A stretch of 64,000 nucleotides of DNA from Psychromonas sp. CNPT3 (GCF_000153405.2 NC_020802.1:2685883-2749882), one strand, 5' to 3'; shown: positions 21,513 to 31,113, counted from the first letter of the stretch. Notes: a model not told the origin generated them from the letters alone. Numbers and translations: made by a program.

Positions 21513-22526
21513 TTATACTTCAATCTCTTCCGTTACAAAAGAAGCTGCCTTTTGCATCACTTCAATACCAGAGCCCGGTAAGTGACCATTCTCACTTAAA
21601 TGTCGACGCCACGCACGCGCGCCCGGTAAACCTTGAAACAATCCCAACATATGTCTTCCCATATGGTTCAGATAAGAGCCATTACTAAGCTGTTGCTCAA
21701 TATAGGGATACATCTGTTCAAGGACTTCAAAACGCGTTAACGGTTTTTTTGTGCAGCCAAATAGCGCTTTATCTACCTGACTTAATAAATAGGGATTAGC
21801 ATACGCTTCACGCCCAAGCATGACGCCATCTAAATGTTGTAAGTGTGTTTTGCATTCATCTAAGGTTTTTATCCCGCCATTAATGGCAATCATTAATTGT
21901 GGGAAATCTTTTTTCAGCTGATAAACACGATCATGATCTAAAGGTGGGACGTCACGATTTTGTTTGGGGCTAAGTCCACTTAACCACGCTTTACGCGCAT
22001 GTATAATAAAGTTATCACAACCTTTAGCATGCACCTTAGAGATAAAATCACATAAAAATTCATACGAGTCGAGATCATCAATACCAATACGCGTTTTGAC
22101 TGTAATAGGCAAACCTGTCGCATCGCGCATGGCGGCAACCGCATCGGCAACGAGCTCTGGCTCAGCCATTAAACAGGCACCAAAACGTCCATTTTGCACG
22201 CGATCAGAAGGGCAACCTATGTTTAGATTTATCTCGTCATAACCCCGCTCTTTGCCCGCAAGCGCAGCTTTTGCTAAATCAACGGCAGCAAAGCCACCCA
22301 ATTGTAAAGCGACAGGATGCTCAGCATCACCTTTTTGCAGGTAATCCCCTTTGCCATATAAAATAGCACCCGTTGTTACCATTTCTGTATATAACAAGGT
22401 TTCTTTACTCAAAATACGATGGAAATGACGACAATGTCTATCCGTCCAATCAAGCATCGGAGCTACAGAGAATCTATTTGAAACGTGTTTTTTATTTTCT
22501 TTACTATTAATCAATGACTTAACCAC
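21513..22526 (-). CDS. dusA: tRNA-dihydrouridine synthase A
   Basis: An FMN-dependent TIM-barrel enzyme of up to 337 aa that reduces uridines in the tRNA D-loop (U20/U20a). [33 protein letters not shown] (catalytic Cys in GACLM) and [16 protein letters not shown] are diagnostic of DusA. The longest frame starts at a GTG (22526); a TTG at 22514 lies 7 bp after AGGTGG and is an alternative. The first 16 or so codons seem to have been supplied by the island (see 22442-22466 and 43131-43189), so the gene keeps its reading frame across the insertion site. Confidence 0.95.
   Translation of the reverse strand: MVKSLINSKENKKHVSNRFSVAPMLDWTDRHCRHFHRILSKETLLYTEMVTTGAILYGKGDYLQKGDAEHPVALQLGGFAAVDLAKAALAGKERGYDEINLNIGCPSDRVQNGRFGACLMAEPELVADAVAAMRDATGLPITVKTRIGIDDLDSYEFLCDFISKVHAKGCDNFIIHARKAWLSGLSPKQNRDVPPLDHDRVYQLKKDFPQLMIAINGGIKTLDECKTHLQHLDGVMLGREAYANPYLLSQVDKALFGCTKKPLTRFEVLEQMYPYIEQQLSNGSYLNHMGRHMLGLFQGLPGARAWRRHLSENGHLPGSGIEVMQKAASFVTEEIEV
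22442..22466 (-). other. attachment site at the dusA end of the island
   Basis: CCGTCCAATCAAGCATCGGAGCTAC lies in dusA codons for VAPMLDWT. The same 25 bp recur at 43131-43155 with 3 mismatches. dusA is a recognised integration site for genomic islands, with recombination in just this 5' segment. Confidence 0.75.
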
Positions 22527-22596
22527 CTAAAACTGCGATAACTCTAAATCGAAGTTTGTTATTATGTGTTGTTTTGCTATATTTCTCATTACAAAT

Positions 22597-22646
22597 GATC
22601 CCAAATAACACCCCAAATCGATCCCAAGCTGTTATTTATGATCCCA
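22597..22646 (+). repeat. three GATCCCA direct repeats near the integrase remnant
   Basis: GATCCCA occurs at 22597, 22620 and 22640 (spacing 23 and 20 bp), with a related CACCCCA at about 22608. Short direct repeats between an attachment site and its integrase gene are typical arm-type binding sites; this role is inferred. Confidence 0.45.
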
Positions 22647-22680
22647 TTACTAACATAGCGTTTAATAGAAAGTATTATAC

Positions 22681-22866
22681 ATGGCATCTGTAATTATTGA
22701 AAAAAGAGTTGGTAAAACAGGCAATATTAGCCACCGAGCAAAAATACAGCAAACGCACGAAGGCAAAGTGATTGAAAGACTCTCTAAAACATTTAAAACA
22801 AAAATACTTGTTTTAAATCACCTGAAAAATCTCATTCCATTCGATATTTTACAGCTTAGCAAATAG
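22681..22866 (+). pseudogene. tyrosine-recombinase integrase, N-terminal remnant
   Basis: A 61-codon frame beginning MASVIIEKRVGKTGNISHRA and including SKTFKTKILVLNHL. This looks like the arm-binding N-terminal domain of phage-type integrases, in which a three-strand sheet with conserved basic residues is followed by SKTFKTK-A. The core-binding and catalytic domains with the R-H-R-Y residues are missing: the frame ends in the 3' end of the kinase gene. Its position next to dusA, reading away from it, fits an integrase of a dusA island that was lost by deletion. Confidence 0.65.
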
Positions 22867-23976
22867 CAATACACTACTAATAACTGAATACAGTGCTAGC
22901 AAACAAGAAAGAGAAGTAAATGGTTTCCTAAATATAAGTTTTTTGAACTGATAAGCGGGGGTCATGGAATATTCATCTATGGGAAAGCCGGTCTGATATT
23001 GTTGCAATACACGTCGGAATTGGAGAGCATCTTGATATCGATTTTCAGGCTTAACAGAAAGCGCTTTACTTAACACTGCCTGTAACTCTTTATTGCTAAT
23101 TTTTTGCAAATCTCTTTGCTCAAGCTGATTGCTAGTTAAAAGGTAAAACAGGATCGCTCCCAATGAATAAACATCCGACATCGCTTCACAGTGTTCTCCT
23201 GCCATTTGCTCAGGTGCACTCCAATTCTTTGAGAATGCTTTAATGGTTTCCCTGTTATCAACTTTAGCACTCGTTTTAAACTTCTTAGCCAGACCAAGAT
23301 CTATCAATACCAAATGACCTTGGTGGTTGATAATAATATTCTGTGGCTTTAAATCTCCATGATAAATATCTCGATGATGCAAATAACACACAGCCTCGAG
23401 AAGTTGCATAAAAACATCTATTTTTTGTTTCTGATTGCACTTACTATTAGCTAGCCATAAATCTAAGGATTCACCATCGATATAATCCATAACAATACAA
23501 GCATGATCTAATACTTCAGATACACCATAAATACTGCAAATATTGGGATGATCTAATGCCATCAAACTTGATGCTTCACTAAAAAACATCGCAGTTCGTT
23601 GGTGACTATTTAACTTGTCACGTCGCAGGATTTTAACTGCCGCTTTATGAATTTCATTTTCTGTATGAGACGGGTTAGAAATAGTTTGTTCTGCATGGAA
23701 AACCAATCCCATTCCACCAGAGTCCGAAAGTAAACGTTTAATGCTAAACCCCATCACCTTCTGGCCGATGAATGATTGCCATGACGCGTGCGTTGAGATT
23801 GTTACCTGCTGTGAGATTAATTCACTACTAGAGAGAGGTATATCATCAACCTGTAACATCCTTTCTAACTCATCAGCTTTAACTGAGTCGATGTTTTTAA
23901 GCTTAGATAATTGTAACTGTTGCTCAACGGGGCTTAAACTAGAAAGCTCTATATACAAAGTGACAATATCTATCAT
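22849..23976 (-). CDS. Hanks-type Ser/Thr kinase with C-terminal membrane anchor
   Basis: A 375-aa protein. Residues 1 to about 65 form a helical N-terminal region, followed by a kinase domain: glycine loop SDSGGMGLV, Lys115 in AVKIL, catalytic HGDLKPQN (206-213, Asp208), DLG at 226-228 in place of DFG, and an APEQMAG segment. One hydrophobic helix (LSCLLALYSVISSVLLFA) at the C-terminus should anchor it in the inner membrane with the kinase in the cytoplasm. ATG 23976 overlaps the sigma-factor stop (ATGA), so the two are translationally coupled; a longer start at 24000 is less likely. Substrates are unknown; the coupled sigma factor and other island proteins are candidates. Confidence 0.88.
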   Translation of the reverse strand: MIDIVTLYIELSSLSPVEQQLQLSKLKNIDSVKADELERMLQVDDIPLSSSELISQQVTISTHASWQSFIGQKVMGFSIKRLLSDSGGMGLVFHAEQTISNPSHTENEIHKAAVKILRRDKLNSHQRTAMFFSEASSLMALDHPNICSIYGVSEVLDHACIVMDYIDGESLDLWLANSKCNQKQKIDVFMQLLEAVCYLHHRDIYHGDLKPQNIIINHQGHLVLIDLGLAKKFKTSAKVDNRETIKAFSKNWSAPEQMAGEHCEAMSDVYSLGAILFYLLTSNQLEQRDLQKISNKELQAVLSKALSVKPENRYQDALQFRRVLQQYQTGFPIDEYSMTPAYQFKKLIFRKPFTSLSCLLALYSVISSVLLFAKL

Positions 23977-24560
23977 TCTACTAACTTTACTCTTAACCAA
24001 GTAACTGCAAATTTTAAATCGTTATCCGCCGTTCGAGTCGATATCGACAGCATATCTGCAATCTGTTGATGTGAGATCATGGCAAAGTTTTTTAGTTCAA
24101 AAACTTCCGACTGCCTAGGGTGGTTTTCACGGAGAAGGTCTAATGCATTGACAAGATCAATACTCTCATCCCAATTAGGTTGATGCCCCGTAACCTGTGT
24201 TATTTCAGAGGCTAAAAAGTCTCGTTTTGACTGTTGTTTATTAACGAATGATTGGTGAGGTTTACCAAATAAAAGGTGCCAAACAGACACGCGAATATAA
24301 TCAAAAAAATCGTGACGACTTTCAAAGGGTAACTCATCATTTCGCCAGCGATGTAATTTGATGATCGACTCACTAGCAAGCTCAGTAATAGAGGCATCAT
24401 GTAAAATAGTTTCGTTAGGTTGTTTTTTTTGCAGATATTTAGCCACAATTGCACGAATATCTTGATACGCGTACTCAAGAAACTCCTTACTTTTGCTTTC
24501 ATCCCTATTCTGCCAACCAATCAATAATTCAGTTGCATTATTTAACTCTTTTATCGACAC
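23973..24560 (-). CDS. ECF-like sigma factor, coupled to kinase
   Basis: A 195-aa sigma-70 family protein with region 2 (about 20-100, DASITELASESIIKLHRW) and region 4 (about 130-190, LDLLRENHPRQSEVFELKNF, then a helix-turn-helix HQQIADMLSISTRTADNDL). Overall it resembles the ECF group often found beside Ser/Thr kinases (sigma70_ECF). No anti-sigma factor is adjacent; the coupled kinase may control it instead. Overlap with the kinase is 4 bp. It could direct transcription of the island genes; no promoter motif shared by them was identified. Confidence 0.82.
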   Translation of the reverse strand: MSIKELNNATELLIGWQNRDESKSKEFLEYAYQDIRAIVAKYLQKKQPNETILHDASITELASESIIKLHRWRNDELPFESRHDFFDYIRVSVWHLLFGKPHQSFVNKQQSKRDFLASEITQVTGHQPNWDESIDLVNALDLLRENHPRQSEVFELKNFAMISHQQIADMLSISTRTADNDLKFAVTWLRVKLVE

Positions 24561-24643
24561 CTAACACTCCTTGATATTCATCGTTAATAAAATGAATCAT
24601 CATCTATTTCTCTGGTTATTTCTAGTCATTCCAACTATTAATG

Positions 24644-25336
24644 TTAACTTATCTCGTTAATGCTCAATTCATTAAGGTTAAGTATGCAGAGTTTATTAAC
24701 TGATGAGTAAGTATCTATCCAAAAGCGGTTATTCACTTTAACAACAGTTAACACGGGTGTATGCCCATGTACAACATAATCAACAGAATTAATGGTTAAA
24801 CAGCCCCCTTTTTCTGTCAACGGGCGACTCCATAAGGTTTGCCAAATATCATCGTCCGATAAAGTCCCGCTTTGTAATGTCGACCAATCACGCGTTGCAG
24901 ATGCATGTGACACACCGACTGTTAAGCCATTCACCGCAATGGTACGCGTTAATGGCATCGCTATTTCAATCAGCGTTTTCCAACGCATCAGCAGATCAAA
25001 GCGATCTAAGTTGTCGGTTAACCATTGCCCGTTGTCTGATTTTAAATGGTCCCAAAATTTAGATGATTTAAATCCCAGTATAAAAAGTTGCTCATGATTT
25101 CCCATTACCGAATAAAACCACTTCTCAGTTAATAAATTTAAACAACCAATGCTGTCGCTTCCTCTACCAATTAAATCACCAGTGCAAAATAACCTATCTA
25201 ATTTAAAATCAAATTTAAGAGAAGCCAGTTGCTTAAAAAGTTGCTTCAACTGCCCGTGAATATCCCCGACAATATAATCGTTACCGACACGGTTAAGGGC
25301 ACTATAAACATGTTGCTTGCGTGGTTTAAATTGCAT
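24644..25336 (-). CDS. PPP-type metallophosphatase (PrpA-like)
   Basis: A 230-aa calcineurin-like phosphatase with all family motifs: GDIHG, GDLIGRG, GNHEQ and HGHTP. It resembles bacterial Ser/Thr phosphatases PphA/PrpA, which can remove phosphate from proteins. The frame extends upstream to 25381, but GGAG at 25343-25346 sits 6 bp before ATG 25336, which is chosen. Near the kinase it is likely to oppose it; substrate specificity cannot be read from sequence. Confidence 0.85.
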   Translation of the reverse strand: MQFKPRKQHVYSALNRVGNDYIVGDIHGQLKQLFKQLASLKFDFKLDRLFCTGDLIGRGSDSIGCLNLLTEKWFYSVMGNHEQLFILGFKSSKFWDHLKSDNGQWLTDNLDRFDLLMRWKTLIEIAMPLTRTIAVNGLTVGVSHASATRDWSTLQSGTLSDDDIWQTLWSRPLTEKGGCLTINSVDYVVHGHTPVLTVVKVNNRFWIDTYSSVNKLCILNLNELSINEIS

Positions 25337-25400
25337 GACAGTCTCCATGAATAAAGGTGAATCAACATCCTTTGATGGCAACTCACATCAGAGTCTCTAT

Positions 25401-25973
25401 TTATTTTTGTATGAGCTTTTCCCAAAACAGAGTATTAGCTTGGTAACCAGGTTTCAGCATAGTAACAATAACCATCAGCAAGCTCCCCATAAACAGATAA
25501 AAGCCAAAACCAACCTCATCGATAGGCAAACTATAATTTTCGCTGCTACGACTTGAAGTATGAATAACCGATTCAGAAATTACTCCATAAAAACGCCAAC
25601 CAATTGCCACCAGCAACACGAAGATCAAACCGCGAGAGACAGATTTCTTTGCACCAAGCAAGTAACTGCAAAGTGTCACAATTGCAATAATATAGAGCCA
25701 TGCGGGTGTTGATTCACTTAATGAAAATGAATGTCCCCAATATTCACCGAACGTAAATAGACTACTAAACATCAAACCACATAAGCTACACACCGCAAAG
25801 AAGTTCATTAACTTAATACTTGATGTATCTGCTTTTAATACCCTTTTTGCTGTTTCATCGAAAGCTGCCTTTGCCTTATCCAGCGTCTGTGATTGCTTCA
25901 ACTCTGTTGATAAATTCTCTGCTCGTTTTTGTGCTTCATTCACCATTTCAACCGCTCTGCTTTTAATGGTCAT
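25401..25973 (-). CDS. membrane protein with N-terminal coiled region
   Basis: A 190-aa protein. About 50 charged, helical residues at the N-terminus (VNEAQKRAENLSTELKQ) precede four predicted membrane helices (roughly 55-75, 90-108, 112-130 and 153-172). AAAAGGAAA precedes the ATG. No family recognised. It lies 64 bp upstream of the phosphatase on the same strand and may be co-transcribed with it. Confidence 0.7.
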   Translation of the reverse strand: MTIKSRAVEMVNEAQKRAENLSTELKQSQTLDKAKAAFDETAKRVLKADTSSIKLMNFFAVCSLCGLMFSSLFTFGEYWGHSFSLSESTPAWLYIIAIVTLCSYLLGAKKSVSRGLIFVLLVAIGWRFYGVISESVIHTSSRSSENYSLPIDEVGFGFYLFMGSLLMVIVTMLKPGYQANTLFWEKLIQK

Positions 25974-26162
25974 AATAGGGTTTCCTTTTAATATTAAATC
26001 GTCATTAATATAATTTTTAATCGCGAGACTTATTAACGTTAGCTCACGACTTAATTGATAATATGCTCAGGTGACGTAAACAGACTAGATTTACGCAACT
26101 TACTGATAAATTTATTTTCAAGAAAACCATGACAGTCAGGCCTTGGCTCTTGATAACCATAT

Positions 26163-26482
26163 TTAGAACTGCATCACGTTATTTTTTAAGGTTTCCATAT
26201 CAAGTGAAATACCATCGTTATCAGCCTGCTCAGTGATATAGACAAACTCACACTTATTAATCACCTCTTGTTGGCTTTTAGATATGCGTTTCGTGTCTTT
26301 ATGTACACCCGCTTCTTTATAACAAACATTCATCATTTTTATTTTTGCTTCATATTGGCTATCCCATCCGCTTAGCCAAGTAAGTTGATCCTCTTGAGTT
26401 GATGAACCACAGCCTGTTAACATTAATGCAACGAAGCCAGTAGATAGGATTAATTTACACTTGTTATTTAAAAAAATTTCAT
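26163..26482 (-). CDS. small lipoprotein with a homopolymer frameshift in the signal peptide
   Basis: The open frame from 26423 encodes an 86-aa mature-like part with a lipobox (LMLTGCGSS) but no proper start. Upstream in the same frame are NKCKLILSTGFVALMLTGC residues that form a lipoprotein signal. An ATG at 26482, 5-6 bp after AAGGG, begins M-K-F-F and meets this frame only if the run of 7 T (26470-26476) had 8. So the start and body are out of frame by one base. Phase variation, ribosomal slippage, recent decay or a read error are all possible. The mature part is unknown. Confidence 0.55.
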
Positions 26483-27022
26483 CATTGACCCTTAATAATT
26501 TAAGCTTTTAAATTACTTAGCAAGTTTGCTAATGGGATAATAATACCGAAAAGGGACATGCAGCGCAGTGACATAACTATGAATTGTTTACGCAATTTTT
26601 TATCTAAGAAATGAGATTAAAGAGGATGGTACTGAATTAATATAAAATACTAACATCAGTAACATGCTGAAAATATAAGGTTAAAATGAAATATTTAAAT
26701 GATAATTTTTGAAATATTTCCTTTAGATAAAAATTCTAACCAGGTAATCAATGAACACACTTTATAAACGCACCATAATGCAACCGGGATAGATATCATC
26801 AGGAAATAACATTTAAACGAGGCCATTAGGTATTTAATTAATATATCCAATAATTATCTCCGATGAACATATAAAGTGAGTGATTAAATGAGTACGCGCA
26901 CTCCTTAAAGAATATTTATCATTAAATGTTCTTTTGATTTAGGCTGCATATACGCCGCATTATATCCACACCATACTTTTCTACAGCAGGATATAATATG
27001 TCTAGGTCAAAGTAATAGCATA
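26483..27022. other. AT-rich spacer without gene
   Basis: About 540 bp inside the island with no credible coding frame, RNA gene or terminator that I can identify. It separates the SLOG gene from the lipoprotein gene and may contain promoters of both directions. Confidence 0.5.
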
Positions 27023-27220
27023 ATGCTTTATAATCTATATTGTGAACATACAGATTTTAGGTTTGAACAAATTCCTGGAATGACTAAAGTACCGAGTATA
27101 ATAATAGAACAAATACAACATACAGCGGATGGGAGCCCTGAAGCTGATGGTTACGAACAAGCCAAAAATATCGTTAATACAGGTACTTTTAAAAAAATCA
27201 TCAATACTCATACAGCATAA
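27023..27220 (+). CDS. small open reading frame, doubtful
   Basis: A 65-codon frame (MLYNLYCEHTDFRFEQIPGM and on) on the plus strand, facing the SLOG gene and ending 20 bp from its stop. No clear ribosome site and no family recognised. It may be a remnant of a larger gene or chance. Confidence 0.25.
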   Translation: MLYNLYCEHTDFRFEQIPGMTKVPSIIIEQIQHTADGSPEADGYEQAKNIVNTGTFKKIINTHTA

Positions 27221-27240
27221 ATTAACAATGATTTAAAATA

Positions 27241-29109
27241 TTATTTTTTATGTTTTAAATCATTATTCATCTCAGACACGGTCCAATTAACATGCTCATA
27301 CATCGCCTCTTTTGCTAAGTCTAATAGCATTTGCTGTTTTGATGGCGTCATAGGTCCCGAGAGAAGAGATTGAGCTCGTTCATATAACTTATCTAGGCTT
27401 GAATAGCCTTTTGCCGTTGACTCATAACCAGCCAGTTCTCGCCATAAAGCAATCACAGCACCGATCATCAAGCTATATTGTACAAGCGCCATTAACCATT
27501 GATTAAATTCACTTAATAGGGATATATCAATAAAATATTGAATAGCCATCAATAGTAATAATAAAAAGCCATTAAAAATGGCTACGTAAAAACACCTTTT
27601 TGCCCATAATGCTATTTTATTGGCCGCAAACTGAGGCCTATCATAAAGAAATTCGTTAATGTTACCTGCTGTATTTGATAATCTTTTTTGGAGGAACGTT
27701 CGCTGAGAGTTAATCCATTCGGTGTTAACACTTTCTTGTGTAAACTGAAAATCACCACGCCACCAATCAAGTTCAGCAACGACTATAGCGTGATTGAGCA
27801 ATGTAAGATGTGCTCGGTATCTTCTTGGAATTAATGGAGATGAAGAGGGGGGAACATTGGCTAAATTTAAACACCTTCGAATTCGCATTGCCTCTGCAAC
27901 ACCCCGTGCAAGTTGATATTTCCACTTTAAGTCATTACGGGCGGCATAGCGTATGAGACTTCCCCCTAGCAAAATGGCCAAAAGAATAGTTAATACAAGC
28001 CCACCACCTAACTCAGAGTTAACAAAACCTCCCACCAATTCGTAACAAATAAAGCCAGGTAATGCGATTAAAAAGAAGGTGATGACAGTTTTTCGATACT
28101 GTTTTTGATATTTTTTAGCAATTTTGTCTGCACAGTTAAAGATCCCTTCACTCGTATTAAGGGCTTCCCTTGTAGCAGAGGTGATACTCTCTTTTGATTT
28201 ACAAACCATCTCATTATATGTCGAGAGATCACTTAATAAATGAGAAAATTCCTCAGAAATAAAATAAGCTAATTGCTCCGTCTTTTGGTCATTACCTTGA
28301 ATGCTATCGTAGAGAGCGCCAATTGTAGGTGGCTGTTCACAAGAAGAAAGAGTAAAATTATTCGCAAAATTGCTCTTTTCTAAGGGAGGCTCAGCGGATA
28401 GATGTCGATAACGTTGAGTATGCAGATGATGTACTAATCCTGCAATTTGACCATCAAAATCTGATATTGGGCTCAAGGATTGATTGTGCGTGTGTTCTGG
28501 CCACCCAATAGAACCACCAAGTTTGAAGTTGGTGACATCAGCAGTCCCGCCTGCGCCGACTGCTTGTAACCCATCCCAAAGAGATAATAATACATTACAG
28601 TATTTAGCAACAAATAAACCTTGGTTTATATATAAGCTATTTCTCAGTTCGCCATACTCAGTATCGAACCATGCGAATTGTTCTTGCTCCGGACTTAATG
28701 CATTTTTCACAACGAGTATTTCATTATTTGAATGAAATATTTTATCTAAAATAGTTTGTAACTGTTGCGGAGCATTAGGTGCATAAGCTAAATTCTCAAA
28801 GTCTTTTTTATAATTAGCTTCAGGCATCGGCAAGCAACCGATTACTTTTATTTCCCCCTCTCCCCATTCCTGTTGTAGTTCAAGAGCCACTTCAGCAACG
28901 AGTAGATCAGCACCAGCGGCTAAGCCCGTCAATAACCAAATAGGTGAATTATGACCGACACGTTGATGCCAATATTCCAGAGAAGCACGAATATCACTTT
29001 TAAGCCCTGTATTGAGTGGCACATCAAGTGATTCGGCAATATCTCTATGTCCTGTGACGCCAATAATAAATGGTAGAGCAGTTGAAATAGAATGTTTATT
29101 AGTTGGCAT
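27241..29109 (-). CDS. SLOG-domain protein with four membrane helices (SLATT-like)
   Basis: About 622 aa. The N-terminal 230 residues form a SLOG (LOG/DprA-like Rossmann) domain with GVTGHRD, TGLAAGADLLVAEVA and LLSLWDG...GGTADV, a fold that binds nucleotides or their derivatives. Two pairs of membrane helices follow, at about 342-388 and 503-558, each with charged cytoplasmic helices after it, like SLATT effector modules. An upstream start at 29148 exists, but ATG 29109 with AAAGGA upstream gives the normal N-terminus and an 11-bp overlap with the gene before it. Inferred role: a nucleotide-controlled membrane effector or channel. Last gene of the four-gene block. Confidence 0.75.
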   Translation of the reverse strand: MPTNKHSISTALPFIIGVTGHRDIAESLDVPLNTGLKSDIRASLEYWHQRVGHNSPIWLLTGLAAGADLLVAEVALELQQEWGEGEIKVIGCLPMPEANYKKDFENLAYAPNAPQQLQTILDKIFHSNNEILVVKNALSPEQEQFAWFDTEYGELRNSLYINQGLFVAKYCNVLLSLWDGLQAVGAGGTADVTNFKLGGSIGWPEHTHNQSLSPISDFDGQIAGLVHHLHTQRYRHLSAEPPLEKSNFANNFTLSSCEQPPTIGALYDSIQGNDQKTEQLAYFISEEFSHLLSDLSTYNEMVCKSKESITSATREALNTSEGIFNCADKIAKKYQKQYRKTVITFFLIALPGFICYELVGGFVNSELGGGLVLTILLAILLGGSLIRYAARNDLKWKYQLARGVAEAMRIRRCLNLANVPPSSSPLIPRRYRAHLTLLNHAIVVAELDWWRGDFQFTQESVNTEWINSQRTFLQKRLSNTAGNINEFLYDRPQFAANKIALWAKRCFYVAIFNGFLLLLLMAIQYFIDISLLSEFNQWLMALVQYSLMIGAVIALWRELAGYESTAKGYSSLDKLYERAQSLLSGPMTPSKQQMLLDLAKEAMYEHVNWTVSEMNNDLKHKK

Positions 29110-31066
29110 TAAACGTTTTGTCCTTTCCGTTAAGAATTGGTTCTGCATGTGTATTCACACTACATTCTTTAATTTCATAACCTGCATTTGCTAAATAATT
29201 GGGAATATACAAAATAGAATAGAGATCATAAATTATTGTTAATTGGAGTTCTGGCTCAGTAAAATCTGCAAGAGGTTTTAAACAAGCATGGTGCTTTTTC
29301 TTTTTCTTATTGTCTTTCTCTTCGTCATTTTTTGTTGGAATATCACTATACTTCCAGCCATTTAAATAATGAAATGCGTTCCAACGATTGTGCTCTGCCC
29401 GAATAAGCTTTTCTAACAAACAGATATATTCAGTTGGAAAGTATTTAATCTCATAGTCCTCATCTGCATAACATTTATCTAACTCTAATGAGTACTCAAT
29501 AATTTTATCTTCCGTTAGATCGCCACTGTTGGAATATATAATTGGTTTAAATAGCTCCTGATTTAATATCAGAAGTTTTTCAGAGCTTACTCCGTCAACT
29601 TTAACTTTCTTTAACCCCAAAGCTTTTAACTTCATATCAATATGTAAACTTTGAGATTTATTAGATAATTTCTTGTGTAAATTTGCGGTGTTATACCATC
29701 CAGTATTAATTTCAGTTTGAACATTAGGATCATTTAGATCTGGTAGCATTTCAGGCTTATACTTGTTTGCGTACCCCTTATGAATAAGCTTTGCAATTAA
29801 CTCATGTTGTTCATCTAATACATTTTTACGAGTACAAATATTTTTTACATCAGCAAAGGTATAAAACTGTTTAAAGCTCCCTTTGTCAGCATCTATAATT
29901 TTGCTCATATTATAATTATTGAAACTAGCAAAACTGATGCGCGTTGTTAATGTCTCATCAACTGATTTTTCCAAATATGTTTTATTAAACAAATCAGCAG
30001 CAATACTCAGGTTTCGCCCTTCATCGTCATAACAAACAACAACATGGGTTAAGTTATCTTTAAACCATAAGGCATCATTCTCAAAATAGGAAAGCGTTTG
30101 ACGGTCACAATTAACGGCCTCTAGAGCAAGCACATTTAAGATACCAGGATAACGCTTAATGACCTTCTCTTTAAAAGCAGATGCCTGATTATCTACTAAG
30201 TGAATAGTCAATTTGTTTTCGTTAGGTAAATGAGCAATTTTAGCGGTTATATTTATTAGATTAAGCGCAAGCTCTCCATCACCAGCGACCACGATATGAT
30301 ATTCCTCATCGCTATCGATGATTTCACGCCCTGCTCCATCGACAAAATTATCTTTAAAAAATGTTTCCGCAGCTTCTTCATAAAATGAAAACGTTTGTAT
30401 GTCTAATTGAAGTGTTTCATTTTTAGCGTTATTGGGATTAATAAAGTTTTGGTGGAAAAGTGCATTCAAATCTTGGTTAATAATATGCACAACCAATTTT
30501 AGCGGAGTTGATCTTTTATCTTGTTTATATTGCTCAATAATGATTGTGGCTAATTCAACGTTTAAACGGTCATTACCTAAAGCGATAACGCCACTCTGCA
30601 TCGTTTCAAAGTTTAATATTGCTAACTTTTTATCGTTAAAAACATCTCCCGCTACTACCCCCATACCAAACTTTCTAAATAGATCTAGTTTGTCATTTTG
30701 TTTGTTTTTCTCAAAAATCACATAACGAGGATTATTGGCTGCCATTTCACTATTTAATAACGCACGATTAAATTCACCAAGGCCAAAAACAGTGACGTGC
30801 TCTTTTTGTAATATGGCCTTAACTATTTGCTGGTTTACCGCATCTTTAAAAAAGATTAAAACAGCGATTACAGAAGCAGAAACAATTGATGCAAACTCTA
30901 GTGCTTTACCGATTGAATCAGAAATCCCACCTACAGCAGAAAAGCTCAACGCAAGCCCAAGCTTCAATATAAAAGCTAATATACATACCGTACCGATGGT
31001 AATGGCTTTATTTTCTAGCAAGTAATAAACAATGCTTGGGGATTTTTTAGTGGTATTTTTATTCAT
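29099..31066 (-). CDS. membrane protein with two TrkA-N-like domains and RyR domain
   Basis: About 655 aa. Two membrane helices (about 24-45 and 58-77), then two NAD-binding TrkA-N/RCK-like Rossmann domains: the first begins HVTVFGLGEFNRALL near 87, the second EYHIVVAGDGELALNLI near 255. The C-terminal region about 545-640 (EKLIRAEHNRWNAFHYLNGW, then HACLKPLADF) is a RyR domain. There is no potassium-channel filter motif. ATG 31066 is 5 bp after AGGA and is preferred over 31087. RyR and TrkA-N domains recur with SLOG and STAND proteins in nucleotide-dependent conflict systems. I infer a sensor of a nucleotide or dinucleotide signal in the membrane. Confidence 0.8.
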   Translation of the reverse strand: MNKNTTKKSPSIVYYLLENKAITIGTVCILAFILKLGLALSFSAVGGISDSIGKALEFASIVSASVIAVLIFFKDAVNQQIVKAILQKEHVTVFGLGEFNRALLNSEMAANNPRYVIFEKNKQNDKLDLFRKFGMGVVAGDVFNDKKLAILNFETMQSGVIALGNDRLNVELATIIIEQYKQDKRSTPLKLVVHIINQDLNALFHQNFINPNNAKNETLQLDIQTFSFYEEAAETFFKDNFVDGAGREIIDSDEEYHIVVAGDGELALNLINITAKIAHLPNENKLTIHLVDNQASAFKEKVIKRYPGILNVLALEAVNCDRQTLSYFENDALWFKDNLTHVVVCYDDEGRNLSIAADLFNKTYLEKSVDETLTTRISFASFNNYNMSKIIDADKGSFKQFYTFADVKNICTRKNVLDEQHELIAKLIHKGYANKYKPEMLPDLNDPNVQTEINTGWYNTANLHKKLSNKSQSLHIDMKLKALGLKKVKVDGVSSEKLLILNQELFKPIIYSNSGDLTEDKIIEYSLELDKCYADEDYEIKYFPTEYICLLEKLIRAEHNRWNAFHYLNGWKYSDIPTKNDEEKDNKKKKKHHACLKPLADFTEPELQLTIIYDLYSILYIPNYLANAGYEIKECSVNTHAEPILNGKDKTFNAN

Positions 31067-31113
31067 AACGATCCTAAATTTATTCAAATGAATGATATTT
31101 ATCTCTTGGGTAC

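Noticed and set aside
29099-31066. Potassium channel with RCK domains
   Set aside because: Two membrane helices and TrkA-N domains are present but no selectivity-filter sequence (TVGYG-like) is seen.
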